Assembly: GCA_021234155.1 (NCBI GenBank)
Contig: JAJEKV010000057.1
Coordinates: 856,300 to 920,299, forward strand
Origin: Isoetes taiwanensis
Lineage: Eukaryota > Streptophyta > Lycopodiopsida > Isoetales > Isoetaceae
Direction of reading: 5' to 3'
Length of the DNA stretch: 64,000 nucleotides
Below the pieces are notes generated by a model. That model searched no databases, was not told where the DNA came from, and saw only the letters and a program-made list of their open reading frames with translations. The translations under genes were made by a program, and so were the position numbers. Shown piece by piece: positions 1-12,290 of the stretch; positions within the stretch are counted from its first letter, which is position 1; the number at the start of each line of letters is the position of its first letter.

Positions 1-650
1 TCAGTTCGCTTTTATTTTTTTTCACCTTTCTTTCTTTCTAACACCTTTCTTTTCTTCTTTGTTCCGGTGACGGAAAGATCAATGATGTGTATCCTGCATC
101 TTGGTGGAAGCCTTCTGCATTTTGTAAAGCCATTCTTGCATCTCGACATATCAATTTTGAATGAAATCAAATAGTTTTCTTCACAACTTTTTTCAAATAG
201 CTTTCTTCAAACAGCTTTTCCAGATATAAAAATATTTGAATGAAACGAACCTGCTTTCCTTCCAAGCATTTTGTTCCAAAGTGTTTTCTCCCAAAATTTT
301 GTCTCAGACGAAGCCGGTCAAAGTCCCTTGAACACTATAAATCAATCACAAAGTAGAGATAGGAAATTTCTCCTATACGACTCCAAAATACCCCCAACTC
401 AACAAGCTGGCTTTAGCCTTGATAATTTTGCCTTCTTAAAATTATTTTAATTTAGCCTATAAAAATTAAATTCTTTTTTCTCGAATGCAATGAATGGAAT
501 AAATGTCAGAGAATTCCACAAAGCAAATGCAATATTCTCCTATATATACTATATATTATGTCAATCATGGAAGACCAGACGCCAAAGTGTGGCAGACCAA
601 GCAATCAATTATTCACGCTTAACTTATTTCTAATTGTGCCTATATAACCC
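1..650. other. AT-rich non-coding stretch
   Basis: No ORF, RNA gene or repeat that I can support. It is AT-rich with pyrimidine runs near the left edge and is not obviously part of any element described further right. Confidence 0.5.
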
Positions 651-653
651 ATT

Positions 654-1004
654 TTACGCTTCAAAGTTCCCAAGCATTTTCTTCCCTTCCTTCATAATGA
701 TTTTACATACGGCTATGTCATTGTGTTTGGTCCACAGCCAGTCCCTAAATCTTTGCGAGTGATTTATATTCATCAATGTTAGATGTTTGGTTTTAATTCC
801 TGTAACCTCTACTAAAAAGACCCTGCCTGTAGCATCCGAAAGGTAAGAGGATGGACTGGGAATTGGGAAACCAAAAGCAGAGAGACTAAGGTCCTGCGAA
901 TCGAAAAGCCTTCTAATTAAAACCAAGCACCCATCCTCGAACTCAAGGTTAGTTTTCATTTCGGCATCATCTGTTGCGCTATCCAAGAAGACAAGCTTTT
1001 GCAT
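654..1004 (-). CDS. small hypothetical protein, 116 aa
   Basis: An unrecognised 116-residue ORF without signal peptide, membrane segment or known motif. Its composition is balanced, unlike the low-complexity ORFs elsewhere in the window, and a TATA-like box (GTTATAAAAA, read on the minus strand) lies at 1060-1051, about 45 bases upstream of the ATG. That arrangement is compatible with a short gene or first exon. It could equally be a chance ORF; there is no neighbour or homology to support a role. The C-terminal half is rich in Lys, Ile, Trp and His and could be basic. Function unknown. Confidence 0.25.
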   Translation of the reverse strand: MQKLVFLDSATDDAEMKTNLEFEDGCLVLIRRLFDSQDLSLSAFGFPIPSPSSYLSDATGRVFLVEVTGIKTKHLTLMNINHSQRFRDWLWTKHNDIAVCKIIMKEGKKMLGNFEA

Positions 1005-1050
1005 TTTGCTCGGCGCAGGAAGCGCATGATGTTTATGGTTCGTGAATAGC

Positions 1051-1060
1051 TTTTTATAAC
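1051..1060 (-). promoter_or_regulatory. TATA-like box before the 654-1004 ORF
   Basis: The minus strand reads GTTATAAAAA. The distance to the ATG at 1004 would allow a roughly 15-20 base 5' UTR. It is supported only by match and position. Confidence 0.25.
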
Positions 1061-3779
1061 TTCATCTGCCTTTTTGTTTCTGGAGTAAATTCTTTTTGAG
1101 TTTCTCTTCCCGAATCATGCGCTATCGATGCAAGTTTCTATTATGTGAATGTGTAGGTAGAAAGATTGGAAAATAGTTGATTTTGAAACACGCCGCCGTG
1201 TTTTAGGTAATCTTAGTTTTCAATACACAGGCATTCAAAGCAGGAGGGAGAGAAAACCCCGTAGCGATATAGATAAGTAAATAGATAAAGGCCAGTAATT
1301 ATTTACATCAAGCATCGAATGTAACGCTGAAAGGTATAGTTTTTCCTTATATATAGCCATACCATGCACAATTGTATCCCTACTTTCAACTTTTACGCTT
1401 AAACACGCCGGGCGCAGTGTCTTTAGTTTCTAAGTTTATAAACAAAGAAATATAACACGCCAGCGTGGAATATCGACACTACCACTTCCTATTGATAGAT
1501 GCCGTGTTACATTAATCACCCTAGTTGGTGACTTAAGATGGATTGAATTACATTTGGGCCAGCAATAATAGCCCAGCCTCCAGCTTCGCCCCCACCCCAC
1601 CGGCTGAACTCGAAATGAAAGCACCGGCCCGGCCGAGCACCGCCTTGCAACCCCGGAGTACTCGGATTCAAGTAATGATGATGGCGCAGAGCGCAGGCAA
1701 TGATAGATAGACTGGGGCCCCTGGTAATCGCGACGGAGGCTCGCCTTCTTATCTAATCACTTCGAATGCAAGATATGCATTGATCGAGAGTGAATCTCGA
1801 TCCGGCCACCGAGATTCAAAATGAGGAGCTATGCTTAGTGGTTAGCCTCTATGCCCCGATGCCCCAACACGAACCACTACCACGCGTGATAAATGCAATG
1901 GAGATGGCTCAACCAATGGAACCACTACCGCAGGCGCTTATACGATGCATTGGAGGTTCAAACCAATGGATGAGGTGGAGCGTGAGGGAGCAGAGGTGGA
2001 GGTGGAGCAGTGGGGGTGGTGGAGCTAGAGCCCGTGTTTTTGCCGGGGTTTTTACCGTAAGAATTCATACTATGCCCTCGCAATGGAAATGGAGACGATA
2101 GCCCGCCTACCAAGAGACCGGCTTTGAAACAAGAGTCCGATTTGTCCGGTTTATCCAAATTTATCCGCATTATATACAATTGTAATCTTTTTCCAATGAA
2201 TACAAAAATTTTTGTCTACTTCTATATTTCTACAATGTAATACATGTTACATACCTTTTTAAAGTTTCTTGGCCATGCAACAAATGTTCCAACACTTTCT
2301 CCAACCGTAGATCCCCCACCAGGGTGTTCAGGAGGTAAAGCTTCATCCATAGCGCAATAGCTAATCATCAGAATCCTGGACATACTTATCCCCGAAGGAA
2401 TTCCATGACAAGTTTACCGGATCGATGGAGTCGATCTGCATAATCCTACTTTCCTTTCTCGATTTGTAGTTAACATGAAACATTCATCTTCTACACATCG
2501 CAGGAAAATTGCTATTCAGATAACCTACTATTTGAAATTAATGTTCAAGCTATTGGAATGAGATGAGTACCAGAATTCAGTAGCCATTCTTGAGAAGCTG
2601 ATTTGAGTCTCCGTTGATTTGAGAAGTCAAGGCTTATGGAAACTCAAGCGGTCGGGAAAATTTAATTAGAAGAAAGATTAGGTTAACCACGCTTAGGGCG
2701 GATAAATTTGGCGGATTTTTAAAACTTAATGAAAGAAGTCTATGGACGGGTCTTCGCCATTATTATTTGTATGTGTCAAGAATATTTCTCAAACCGCATT
2801 TTGTGTTTTCTTGAAATTCAAATTTTCTATTTCTGCATTGTAGAAAAAGTTATTTCTTCGAAAGCAGCTCGAAAGGCCAGATCCGGACCTGACCTTCCGA
2901 CTGCTACTAGGCTTAACCGAGATGTCTTCAAAAGCTTAATCGAGGTCGAGGTATGACGGGCAGGAGGCTGTGGAAGAGGAATTCTAAACCCCGCCTTCTC
3001 AAGTTCTCAAGAGGACGCTGATCGTAATACACACGTATCACAATGTGTAACCCTATTCAAGGTATTTAATTTGCCACGTATCATAATCGCGGTGGAGAGT
3101 ATTATGCTTGCATGAATTTGAGATATTTCCTTTCACTTAATATGCTTTGCATGAGTTTGAGTTATTATGCTTTGCATGAATTTTAAGTATTAACATCGCT
3201 AATGCTTCGATTGTCCGCTCAGAGAACATAATTTTGCTCGCTTTTATATATAGAATATAGCGGTGTTAGACACTTTGAGATAGCAATGTTCAATGAGGTT
3301 AAATAGTGTGAAATATGGATTCATGAAGGGTATGTAGCTTAAAATGTGGATGCAAAATAATTTAGTTTCAAATTAACGATAGCATGGTGGAGATACCAAC
3401 ACGCCAAGCGATTGATTTGTACTAATTTAGGTTTAAATGCACGCCAAGCGGGATCTCTTTGTTCAAAAGTACTCTAAAAGTGCTCATCTTCATTTGCAAG
3501 TGTTTCAAGAGGAAGAAAACCCCTACTAATTCGTTCTAATCCTCGCCAAGAAAATCTAAGGGTGATGCACCCTGCGTACCATATGATCTCACCTAGATGA
3601 TGAAGGGCCGATTTTATAGCAAACCATCGACCCGCCGGCACTAAGAGGAAATGGACGAGGGTGCCGGGTGAGTACGCTGATCTTGCCAAGACAAATGGCA
3701 AGCTCGACTTAATCCTCTTCTCGAGGAAAAAGGAAGCATAAGATGGCCAAAACAAGGGATCCTAATCTCTTTAGAGGAA
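1061..3779. other. unassigned intergenic DNA
   Basis: Short ORFs occur on both strands (for example 1790-2101 plus and 3474-3755 minus), but none shows a recognisable domain. Scattered GC-rich words of the form CACGCC(A)GCG occur near 1190, 1404, 1456, 3400 and 3440. No RNA gene or complete repeat is seen. Confidence 0.4.
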
Positions 3780-6680
3780 GAGGATGACACCCACGAAATT
3801 GCTCTTGGAGATTACATGTATGTAAGAAAGATCCGCCGACTTACTCCATCAGAGAGCTATCGTGACAAGGATACGCTCATGAAGACAGATGTGAACGGTG
3901 AGACATGTTTTAAGTATGGTTGGCCAACCAATGTAGCAAGCTTACCAATATCTATTTGCCAAGGGGTTACAAATTGCATGTGAGGCATGTTCACTAAACC
4001 CACACCAAGTCACTATTTGCAAAGTTAGGAATTAGCTGACTTGAAAGCTTCTAAAAGGGTCCTAGATCTAGGGAAGAATGTTCAACCAACCAGCTTGTCG
4101 AAGGCATGGAGGCTTCGCTTTTTGAGAATGAACAGACAGAGTGGCGCAAGCCTAGAGGCCATGAACAAGTCAATAAGCAATACTGACCATTATCCATTGG
4201 GTCTTAAGGAAACTTTACATCCATGAAGTCCTCATCCGCTCACCAAGCTCCATTTATGTTAGCAGGAGATATGATCCAAAGACATGCCATGGAGATTGTT
4301 CGAGCATGATTAGTAATCCGTGTCAAATGCCTATGCCATGGATGTGCTACCTTGGGATATGATCTCTAACAAGTTCACTGTGGTGGGATCTAACGCCCCA
4401 GAGCTATTATCAAGTGATGATATTAAATATGTCATCATCGACGCAAAGATTCCGCTGAGGCAAAAAGGCCATCATCAAAAAGCGTAACAAACAGCCAAAA
4501 GTGTTCTACAATCACTATGCGATAGGAGGTGTCGATCTTGGATGCCAATACTTCACCCGCAGATTTTGGTCGAGATTAGTGCAACTTTGAATGAAATGGG
4601 GAAGACATTTCTATACAAAAAGGTAATCAACCCGTTTCATAAATTGTATTCACGCCAGCGCAGTTTTTCAAATCAATTTGACGCCGCCAGCGCAGTTTTG
4701 AATATCGATTTTCGCCAGCGCGTTTTCAAGTCAACCAATTGATTTGAAAAACACCGGCGCGAATTCCATTGATTTGAAAACACGCTCGGGCGTGGAATGG
4801 TTTGATTTGAAAGCACCGGGGCGGAATTGCATTAGTAACTTTATTCATTTCACGCCAGCGCGATTTTTCTCTTCATCAATTTATTCAAATCATCCCGCTG
4901 TTTATTCTATGATACCGACCAATGTCTGGTATTTATTGCAGCCCATACGCTGAACAACCGCGCCACCTGGCCAAATGCTGGGTGGAATATGGCTGCCCAT
5001 TGCCCACCGCATGTATGGTCAAAGTCCGGAGGCATTCAAGCCGCCGGAGTTTTACTGGCCGGCAGCACAATTATACAGAGAAGAAGAAGACCGCAAGAAA
5101 ATCAAAGAAAAAAGGTGGTGATGACATTGCGATCCTTCCTCGAAGCTCATCCAAACAGTCCCGACCAAATGACTCTGATAAGATTGTGTTTTGTAAGGAG
5201 GCGTGATGGCTCAAGTGGAATGAATTCCGGACGCTTTTATGCACAAGGGAAGCTGCCGATACTATGGGTAGGGTGCCTCCCCGTTGATGTAAGCATCTTT
5301 GACTTGAATGTGATGAGATGAGAAAGACTCAGTGGGCTAGACGACCGAGACCATTTGGTTTTAGACCGCTGCTTAAAGAAGGAAGTCTTATACAAGAAGG
5401 GTGCTTTCACCAAGGATAGGATGTCCTCGAGTGGCCGGCAATCATGTAAAGGATGTACGCATAAATGAAGTCACCGTAGGAGCCGAAGTTACAAAGGCTA
5501 TCTGGGGATGTGGCATTATCTGAAATTGGATTGTCCGGACAACATAAGGTCAAGAATGATGACACTCAAGAAGTTTGTATTCTCCGTCAAAGGACTTCCT
5601 AAAGAATTGGAAGGCTAAAAATACAAAACATAAGGAGACTCCCTACCCTAAGGTACCGGGCTGAGTTGGAGAAGAAAAGTGGCCTCGGTGGAAGAAGATT
5701 ACCGGAGAAGACGACACACCGCCCAAAGATTCAGCCATTGGGTACAAAGGTCTCTTGCCGATTCAACTTCGGCCTTAAAAATATATCACTTTTGTGTTGG
5801 ACAGCCAGGGAGAGGAGATATGGGCATGAAACTAAGGGACCACAGAGAGCTTTTTACCACCGTGATATAGGATTGACAACCGAGAGGTCCTTCACTATTG
5901 TCATCGTTGTCCTTCGTGAGCCACAAGATAAAAATGCACCATCCGGCCGCTCATGATCCGAGTGCCTGTGTTTATTAGGGAGGGATGCCTAATATATGAT
6001 GTTAAGGATAATGAGTCGCCAACGTAACTAAGATGGCACATGTGATCTTTATTATGATATCCATGCCGCCGACGAGGAATATGATATTGCTAAGGCCAAG
6101 GTGACAATAGCAAAGGCATGGGAATGTTTTCTTAGATGATCCCACTTAAGAACTATATTCTTCATAATGATCGTGATCACGTAATGTGATGAGTCGAAGA
6201 GGATGAGGATCTGACCCTCCTAAGTGGGGAAATCAAGCACGAAGCTACAAACTAAGGAGAAGGGCCCCTTAAATAAAAATGGATTTCCCGGCCTATGGTC
6301 GCTAATACTGCCGAGGCATTTGCTCCAATTGATACAACCTGCTTGGAGCTTCATGTTGGAGGTTATATTGCCCGAGAGGCTCTTATGGGTGCAAGAAGAT
6401 GTCAATGCCAGGGAGTGATGAGCGTGCCAAAGACTTTCTTTGAACCATTCTCATGCATGTGCTTGCTAAGTCTCCTAAAGGCCCTTATGGCAACCTGAAA
6501 TCATCGTAAAGAATCAAAAGTCTCAGAGACTTGTCCAATTCGAAAAGTGGACGCTGTTCCCGAGAGGGAACTAGTAATCAAGTACCATAAGGAAAGCAAG
6601 AATGAACAAATAGTCGCTAAACGGGTTGCTCAAAGTAATCGCGGATGGCTAACTTAGGGAATATCCTTGCCCACATTAAT
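3780..6680 (+). pseudogene. decayed coding-like block, possibly a retroelement
   Basis: Short plus-strand open stretches follow one another with changes of frame and have protein-like composition, unlike the surrounding AT-rich DNA. Examples are around 3780-3990, 4380-4620, 5680-5960 and 6224-6500. The stretch near 6,340-6,420 (LELHVGGYIAREAL followed by a Gly-Ala and Val-Asn-rich segment in a neighbouring frame) resembles the active-site region of a retroelement aspartic protease, but the diagnostic D-T/S-G is not intact. No reverse transcriptase or integrase motif was seen. The retroelement assignment is weak; it could instead be a decayed host gene. Confidence 0.25.
4640..4872. repeat. diverged tandem CGCCAGCGC-containing units
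   Basis: Five to seven GC-rich words (CACGCCAGCGCAG, CGCCGCCAGCGCAG, CGCCAGCGCG, ACCGGCGCG, ACGCTCGGGCG, CACCGGGGCGG, CACGCCAGCGCG) alternate with AT-rich spacers of the type TTTGATTTGAAAA at intervals of about 25-50 bases. The units are diverged, and some differences may be sequencing error. Confidence 0.5.
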
Positions 6681-7095
6681 GTGATGCAAGCAACAATAGA
6701 GTAGATTCCGGCTGTTAACAATGAAATAATTGGATTGTGGAAACCCAAAATGAAGGCAACTATATGTTCTAGTGATTCACGTGTTTGCCAAATCAATAGT
6801 AAAATAATGTCGGCCAGAAGGACGAATTTTAACTAATAGAAAATAACAATTTAACAATGTAAGAAGACGAAGATTAAGGGTGTGAGGGGGGAGAATGATT
6901 CATGACTCGGCAAAAAAATCAAGATGATAGGTATGGCCTTGCCGACGAAATAGCCACGCCGCGGATTTAATTTGTATTACCTTTGAATTAAATCGCCAAG
7001 CCGCAAGGTTTTGATTATTTTTCGCTGTCAAACTAAATCACGCCGAAGCGATTTGGTTATGACTATTTCAAATCACGCTTACGCCGCTTTGTGTA
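6681..7095. other. unassigned, with GC-rich words in AT-rich DNA
   Basis: No gene recognised. At 6,950-7,090 the same kind of GC-rich word (CACGCCGCGG, CGCCAAGCCGC, CACGCCGAAGCG) is inserted in AT-rich sequence as at 4.6-4.9 kb. Confidence 0.35.
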
Positions 7096-7104
7096 TTGCT
7101 TTTT

Positions 7105-8470
7105 GTTATTTTGCTACATATTCTAAATCCAGGTGCACCGACTACCACGCCGCTTGATCTGGCCAATCCTATGGCCCAGATCAGATGTTGGAGCTTCTTG
7201 ACACCTCTCGCTTCGATTATGCTCAATTATGATTGGGGACTTATGATTTTAAGATGTCGAATAACGAAGTTTGCCTAAGGTTTTGATGGTATATCGAGCC
7301 TCTATACGGTTTGGTTTAAGCTTTTAGAATATGAAATATGGGATTCAACCTCTACCAAAATAACCAATGTCCTAATATAACTACTTTAACCAATCTAACC
7401 AAGGAGCTAATGTGATTATTTTTATCTTAAATCTATGTTTTTTATAATAACCCATTGAATTGTTGTAGGGATATGGTCTATGGTTTCAAGAATTATATCT
7501 ATATCAAATCCCTCGAACCCCTGTTATTTTGCTACATATACCTCGGGACATTTTGGCTTAAGCTTTTAGAATATGAAATACGGGTTTGGCTTTGGGATTC
7601 AACCTCTACCAAAATAACTCAATGTCCTAATACTTAATTACTTTAACCAATCTAACCGATGAGCTAATGTGATTATTTTTATCTTAAATCTATGTTTTTT
7701 TATAATAACCCATTGAATTGTTGTAGGATATGGTCTATGGTTTCAAGAATTATATCTATATCAAATCCCCGGAACCCCTCGTTATTTTGCTACATATTCT
7801 AAACTCAGGTGCACTGACTACCAATTAATGGCCGGAACCAATCAATCCTATGGCCCGCATGTGATTATTTTGAGCTTGACACCTCTCGCTTTTTTATGCT
7901 AAATTATGATTGGGGTAGGATGATTTTAAGATGTCTAATACCTAGTTTGCCTAAGGTTTTGATGGTATATCGAGCCTCTATACCTGGCTTGGCTTTAAGC
8001 TTTTAGAATATGAAAACCTGGGATTCAACCTCTACCAAAATAACTCAATGTCCTAATACTTAATTACTTTTAACCAATCTAACCAAGGAGCTAATGTGAT
8101 TATTTTTATCTTAAATCTATGTTTTTTTTATAATAACCCATTGAATTGTTGTAGGGATATGGTCTATGGTTTCAAGAATTATATCTATATCAAATCCCCT
8201 CGAAGGTTTTGATGGTATTTTTGCTATGACATATACGGGTTTGGCTTTAAGCTTTTAGAATATGAAATACTGGATTCAACCTCTACCAAAATAACTCAAT
8301 GTCCTAATACACGACTACTTTAACCAATCTAACCAAAGGAGCTAATGTGATTATTTTTATCTTAAATCTATGTTTTTTTTATAATAACCCATTGAATTGT
8401 TGTAGGGATATGGTCTATGGTTTCAAGAATTATATCTATATCAAATCCCCTCGAACCCCTCAAGTATTTT
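7105..8470 (+). repeat. complex tandem repeat, long (~430 bp) and short (~250 bp) units
   Basis: The landmark GATATGGTCTATGGTTTCAA recurs at 7470, 7727, 8156 and 8407, giving spacings of 257, 429 and 251 bases. Each unit carries the same upstream blocks (ATTCAACCTCTACCAAAATAA, GCTAATGTGATTATTTTTAT, TAACCCATTGAATTGTTGTAG). The long unit adds a block with GACACCTCTCGCTT and TTTGCCTAAGGTTTTGATGG, which is also present in the first, incomplete unit. Short ORFs inside are by-products of the repeat. Confidence 0.85.
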
Positions 8471-9483
8471 GCTACATATTCGTGATCTTGCCGACGGATA
8501 CATGTTTGATGTTTCAAATTTCCATTGCGCTTCTAAGAAGGTTGTGGTGTTCGAATCTAAACGGAGTCCTTTGCAAGACTTTTCCTAAAAAATAAAGTGG
8601 CTAGAGAACAGCTTTCATCGACACAAAAGAGAATCAAACACCAAGTGGATCTATCCTACACAAGACTTGAAGGAGATGCTGACGAGGCATCTCGTGTTAT
8701 TTCGAAGTTGGTATTTGGTCATCCATGGAACTAAGGAACATCAAGGATACTTTGGAGGCACTGGGGAAATGGGGAGAAATTGGTTGACCCTTTGGGATCG
8801 TAACAAATGTGTGAAGTTCACTAATCCCAAGGATCCAACAGCAAGCCTATATCTTCATCAAACACTTGAGTAACATGATGGATCTAACTTAGTATCGGTG
8901 AATAAGGATGATATAATCATAAGTGATGATGATGCTCTCAAATGCTTCTACAATCAAAACAATGTGCCCCTAATCCACCATCTTACATCCAAAAACTTTG
9001 GGACGATGATTTTTCGGGTGAAGTTTGTGTCTATTATGCATAATTTGGCTATGGGGATGATGACGGGTGAAGTGTTAGATTCGTGCACTTAACCGATAGA
9101 ACGGGGATTATGGAACCACACCTTTGTTAAATAATGGAAAAAACATGGATTGATCCCTTAATGTTTTATTGGAATATATGATATTTTTGTATGATATTTG
9201 TGCCATGTATCGATAATTTCGAAGTCCGAATTGCCTCAAGAAAATAATGCAATTTGTTATTATCAAACCTAATATTATCATCTATTGAGCAAGCAATATT
9301 TGTCTCATCTATGTTAGCAACTTGCTCTTCATTTCTGTGATATTTCACCCAAGATATGAAAAGTCACATCGAATCGAACCTTTATGTTATTTTTGAAGTC
9401 CAAAAAAAAAGATTAAAAAAACAAAACCCCTAGAAGACAATAGCAAAAGTTGATGATTTTGGAGTTGACATAATCCCAATTTA
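8471..9483. other. unassigned, possible decayed coding remnant
   Basis: Plus-strand open stretches at 8,480-8,595 and 8,667-8,873 look protein-like but show no motif I recognise. They could be an upstream part of the copia relic that follows or unrelated. 9,100-9,480 is AT-rich and empty. Confidence 0.3.
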
Positions 9484-10510
9484 ATTGGATGATGGTTAAT
9501 ATTGTATGATTGTTTCTATGTTGATGATCAGATCATGGTATCCAATTTCATTGAATATTCTAAACAAATGCAAGAACATTCTAAAGTCCGTGTTTCAAAT
9601 GACGGATTTAGGGGAGCCAAGAAAATTTTAGGAATTGAGGTGATTAGAAACAAGGAGCAAAAGTGGCTTTGTTACATCAAAGCAAGCATATAGAGAATAT
9701 GCTTAAGAGGTTTAATTTGATGGATGCTAAAATCGCAAAATTCCCATGACACTGACACAGCTTACAAACATTCGTGAACCTACTTTGATGCAAGTATCAA
9801 TAAATGGAAAATGTTCCTTATCGAGCTTTTTGGTTGATGCTTACTATATCTAGCAAACAAAGACACGTGATATTGCTTATGTCAGAAAATATATTGAGTA
9901 GAAGGAATCATGATGCCACAAGAAAGCATTGGGAAAGCTAAAACAAAAGTATTGAGATACTTAAAAGGCACTCAAGAACAGTGGAATATGTTTTGATTCA
10001 ACCGACCTAACAATGTCATGTTATAGTGATGCGATTGGGGAGGCGATCTCTCAACTAGAAGGTCAACCTCGTGTTATGCCATATTTTAGAGGAGGTGTAA
10101 TTGCCGGAGATGTAAAAACAAGCAAGCAGAGGCTATGAGCTCAAGCAGGCGGTGCAGTATGCCGTGATCATCACTAGTAGCTAGAGAAAATAGTTTGTGC
10201 TGGCGAGGTCGCCGCAGAACTAAACTCGGAACAAATAGATCCTGGCAAACAATTTGGACAGTATAGTCAAAGTTGTATGGCTATTATAGTCAAAAAATCC
10301 CGGCAACATGACGTAACCAAGCACATAGAGCTAAGTATACATTTTATGTTTTAGAACGCCGGAAAAGAAGTTGATTCAAATGGACTATGTGGATACCAGC
10401 AAGCAAGTTGCAGACATTTTTACAAAAGCTCTCTCTGAAAGCAAACACAATGGGTTCAAGGCTGAACTGAACATATCAGGAATGCAGACTTATAAGCTGA
10501 AGGAGGAGTG
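9484..10510 (+). pseudogene. Ty1/copia polyprotein relic: RT C-terminus and RNase H
   Basis: Translation in shifting frames gives the end of a copia reverse transcriptase and its RNase H. The RT active-site signature appears as YVDDQIMVSN in the ORF at 9502-9693, followed by an ILGIEVIR-type segment and KRFNLMDAK. The RNase H D-A-(D)-WGGD-x5-RRSTS signature is at about 10,025-10,075. A terminal segment near 10,400-10,490 (ASKQVADIFTKAL-like) is typical of the end of copia pol. Multiple stops and frameshifts make it non-functional. The purine-rich AAGGAGGAGTGATGGG at about 10,499 is a likely polypurine tract just before the 3' LTR. Gag, protease and integrase are not found upstream. Confidence 0.75.
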
Positions 10511-10511
10511 A

Positions 10512-10640
10512 TGGGAATTCAGCTAATAAGTCTATTCTTACCTATGAGAAGCAGTGGCAGTAGGTAAATTCAAATTCATTACTTGCATTCAACTACCTCT
10601 GGAAAAAGGCTATCTATGAGAAGCAGTGGCAGTAGATATG
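10512..10640 (+). repeat. putative start of copia 3' LTR with internal 72-bp repeat
   Basis: Immediately after the purine tract the sequence begins TGGGAATTC, as expected for an LTR starting with TG. CTATGAGAAGCAGTGGCAGT occurs at 10542 and again at 10614 (period 72). The right end of the LTR and the partner LTR were not located. Confidence 0.4.
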
Positions 10641-11471
10641 CTTAACTCTCTTACACGCTTCCAGGTTTGATCTTTGCTTATGAAGAGAATGGTTTAAGTG
10701 GTTAAATGTAAATTAATATCTCATGATGGTTAATGGTCGTTGATATACCTTATTAAACATTGAAAGGGAAATGAATTCAATGGTGGTTAAAGGGAGATCG
10801 TTTCAGAACTTGTCCTGTGGGATATTTGCAAAACAAGAAGAATGCTTGTCGTATGAGATTAGTAAGCTGAACCCATGCCGTCACCGTCGGGAATTCAATA
10901 TAGAAGCAGAAGAAACATCCATCATGATAGAAACGGGTGTGATAACGATCAGAGAGGTGAAGGTCGGTGCCGGATTCCATGGTCAAAGGCCAGTCAAACT
11001 TGGAACAGTATTCGGGTCAATACACTTGGAACAGTGTATTAGCTACAGGAATTTCCAATGGTACAAGGTGAAATCATTATTAATTTGATTATTGCTTGAC
11101 TCTACCAGCCATCTTATTTGATAATAGCTATGAACTTAGAGCTCTTATGAAATTTGAAGAGAGCTTTTTTTGGATTGAGCTTGCAACTTATCTAGTGGAA
11201 ATTAGTGACCACAATTTGGCTTTCCACTAGAATAAGTTTTTGTACTCAAACTTGATTGATGCAATATACATTTGGAAAGGTTTAATCTTGCTAGACATTG
11301 ACTTGTTGTGTTTAAGTGCATTCAAACCTTTCAAAAAAAACCATGTAAAAAACCATGTTATTTTAAAGAATCTGACGTGGCATCATCTCCTCCATTGTTT
11401 TCATCAAATCTGGGCCGCCCAAATTAGGGCTGGGTCCAACACTTACACAATAACATTATGATTTATCCTTT
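10641..11471. other. unassigned; one 105-aa ORF without homology
   Basis: ORFs at 10771-11088 (plus) and 10777-10986 (minus) overlap; neither shows a known domain. This may include the rest of the copia LTR. Around 11,405-11,490 a minus-strand purine tract (GAAGGGAGAGTGAAAAGG) is followed by TGTTATTGTG, a possible polypurine-tract/LTR start for the neighbouring minus-strand copia fragment. Confidence 0.3.
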
Positions 11472-12290
11472 TCACTCTCCCTTCATATGATAATCTTTGC
11501 AACTGATCGTGCTGTCAGAATATTCTTGCTGCATACCCATTTCATTCAATAACCTTCTGCTCCAAATCATTTCCTTGGCTGCAAGAGTTGTAGCAGAATA
11601 TTCTGCTTCTGCAGATGAAAGTGCTATTGCACTTTGTTTCTTGCATTTCCATGATATAGGACCACCTCCCAACATTAGAATAAATCCTAAGGTGGACTTT
11701 CTTTCATCAGGATCCCCTCCCCAATCTGAATCACAAAATGATTCAAGGCTAAGATTACTTGAGTCAAACAAAATACCATGATTAACTGTCCCTTTCAAAT
11801 ACCTGATCACCCTTTTTGCAGCTTGCCAATGCATTGTACCAAAGTTGTTGTTATATCTACTCAAGATATTAACAGCATATAAAATATCAGGCCTGGTAGA
11901 ATTTGCCAAATAAAGAAGACAACCAATTAATTCTCTGTAAGGCAAATTCTGGACATCATTTTTTGCTTTGTTTGTCTGAGGACATTGATCCTTATAAATT
12001 TTGTTTCCTGGTACCATTGGTATTTTTACTGTCTTGCAATCCTCCATATTGAATCTTTTGAGTATTCCCATGATATTCTGTCCTTGTGACAAGGCCAGAA
12101 TTTTATTCCTTCTATCCCTATACACTTCAATGCCTAGAAACCTTTTAAGCTCCCCTAAATCAGTCATTTTGAATATGCTTTTCAAGATACCTTTGCACTT
12201 TTGCAATACATCCAAGTTGCTACTGACCATAACGTTGTCATCCATATATGTAGCATAATAACAGGGGGTTTGCTTTGTGTTTTTGTACAC
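11472..12290 (-). pseudogene. Ty1/copia RT C-terminus plus RNase H fragment, 272 aa open
   Basis: An uninterrupted 272-residue frame. The RT catalytic motif is YMDD at residues 15-18. The thumb/connection follows (FKMTDLGELKRFLGIEVYRD, KRFNMEDCKTVKIPM, YRELIGCLLYLANSTRPDI). The RNase H first acidic site is in CDSDWGGDPDERKST and a conserved SSAEAEY comes later. The upstream part of RT, integrase, protease and gag are absent, so this is an internal fragment of pol, and the last 60 or so residues of RNase H are missing. The long open frame suggests a relatively young copy. It cannot be the continuation of the RT at 15.0 kb because both contain the residues just before the YxDD box. Confidence 0.85.

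Noticed and set aside
10771-11088. 105-aa plus ORF
   Set aside because: No recognisable domain, overlaps an antisense ORF, and probably lies in copia LTR or flanking DNA.
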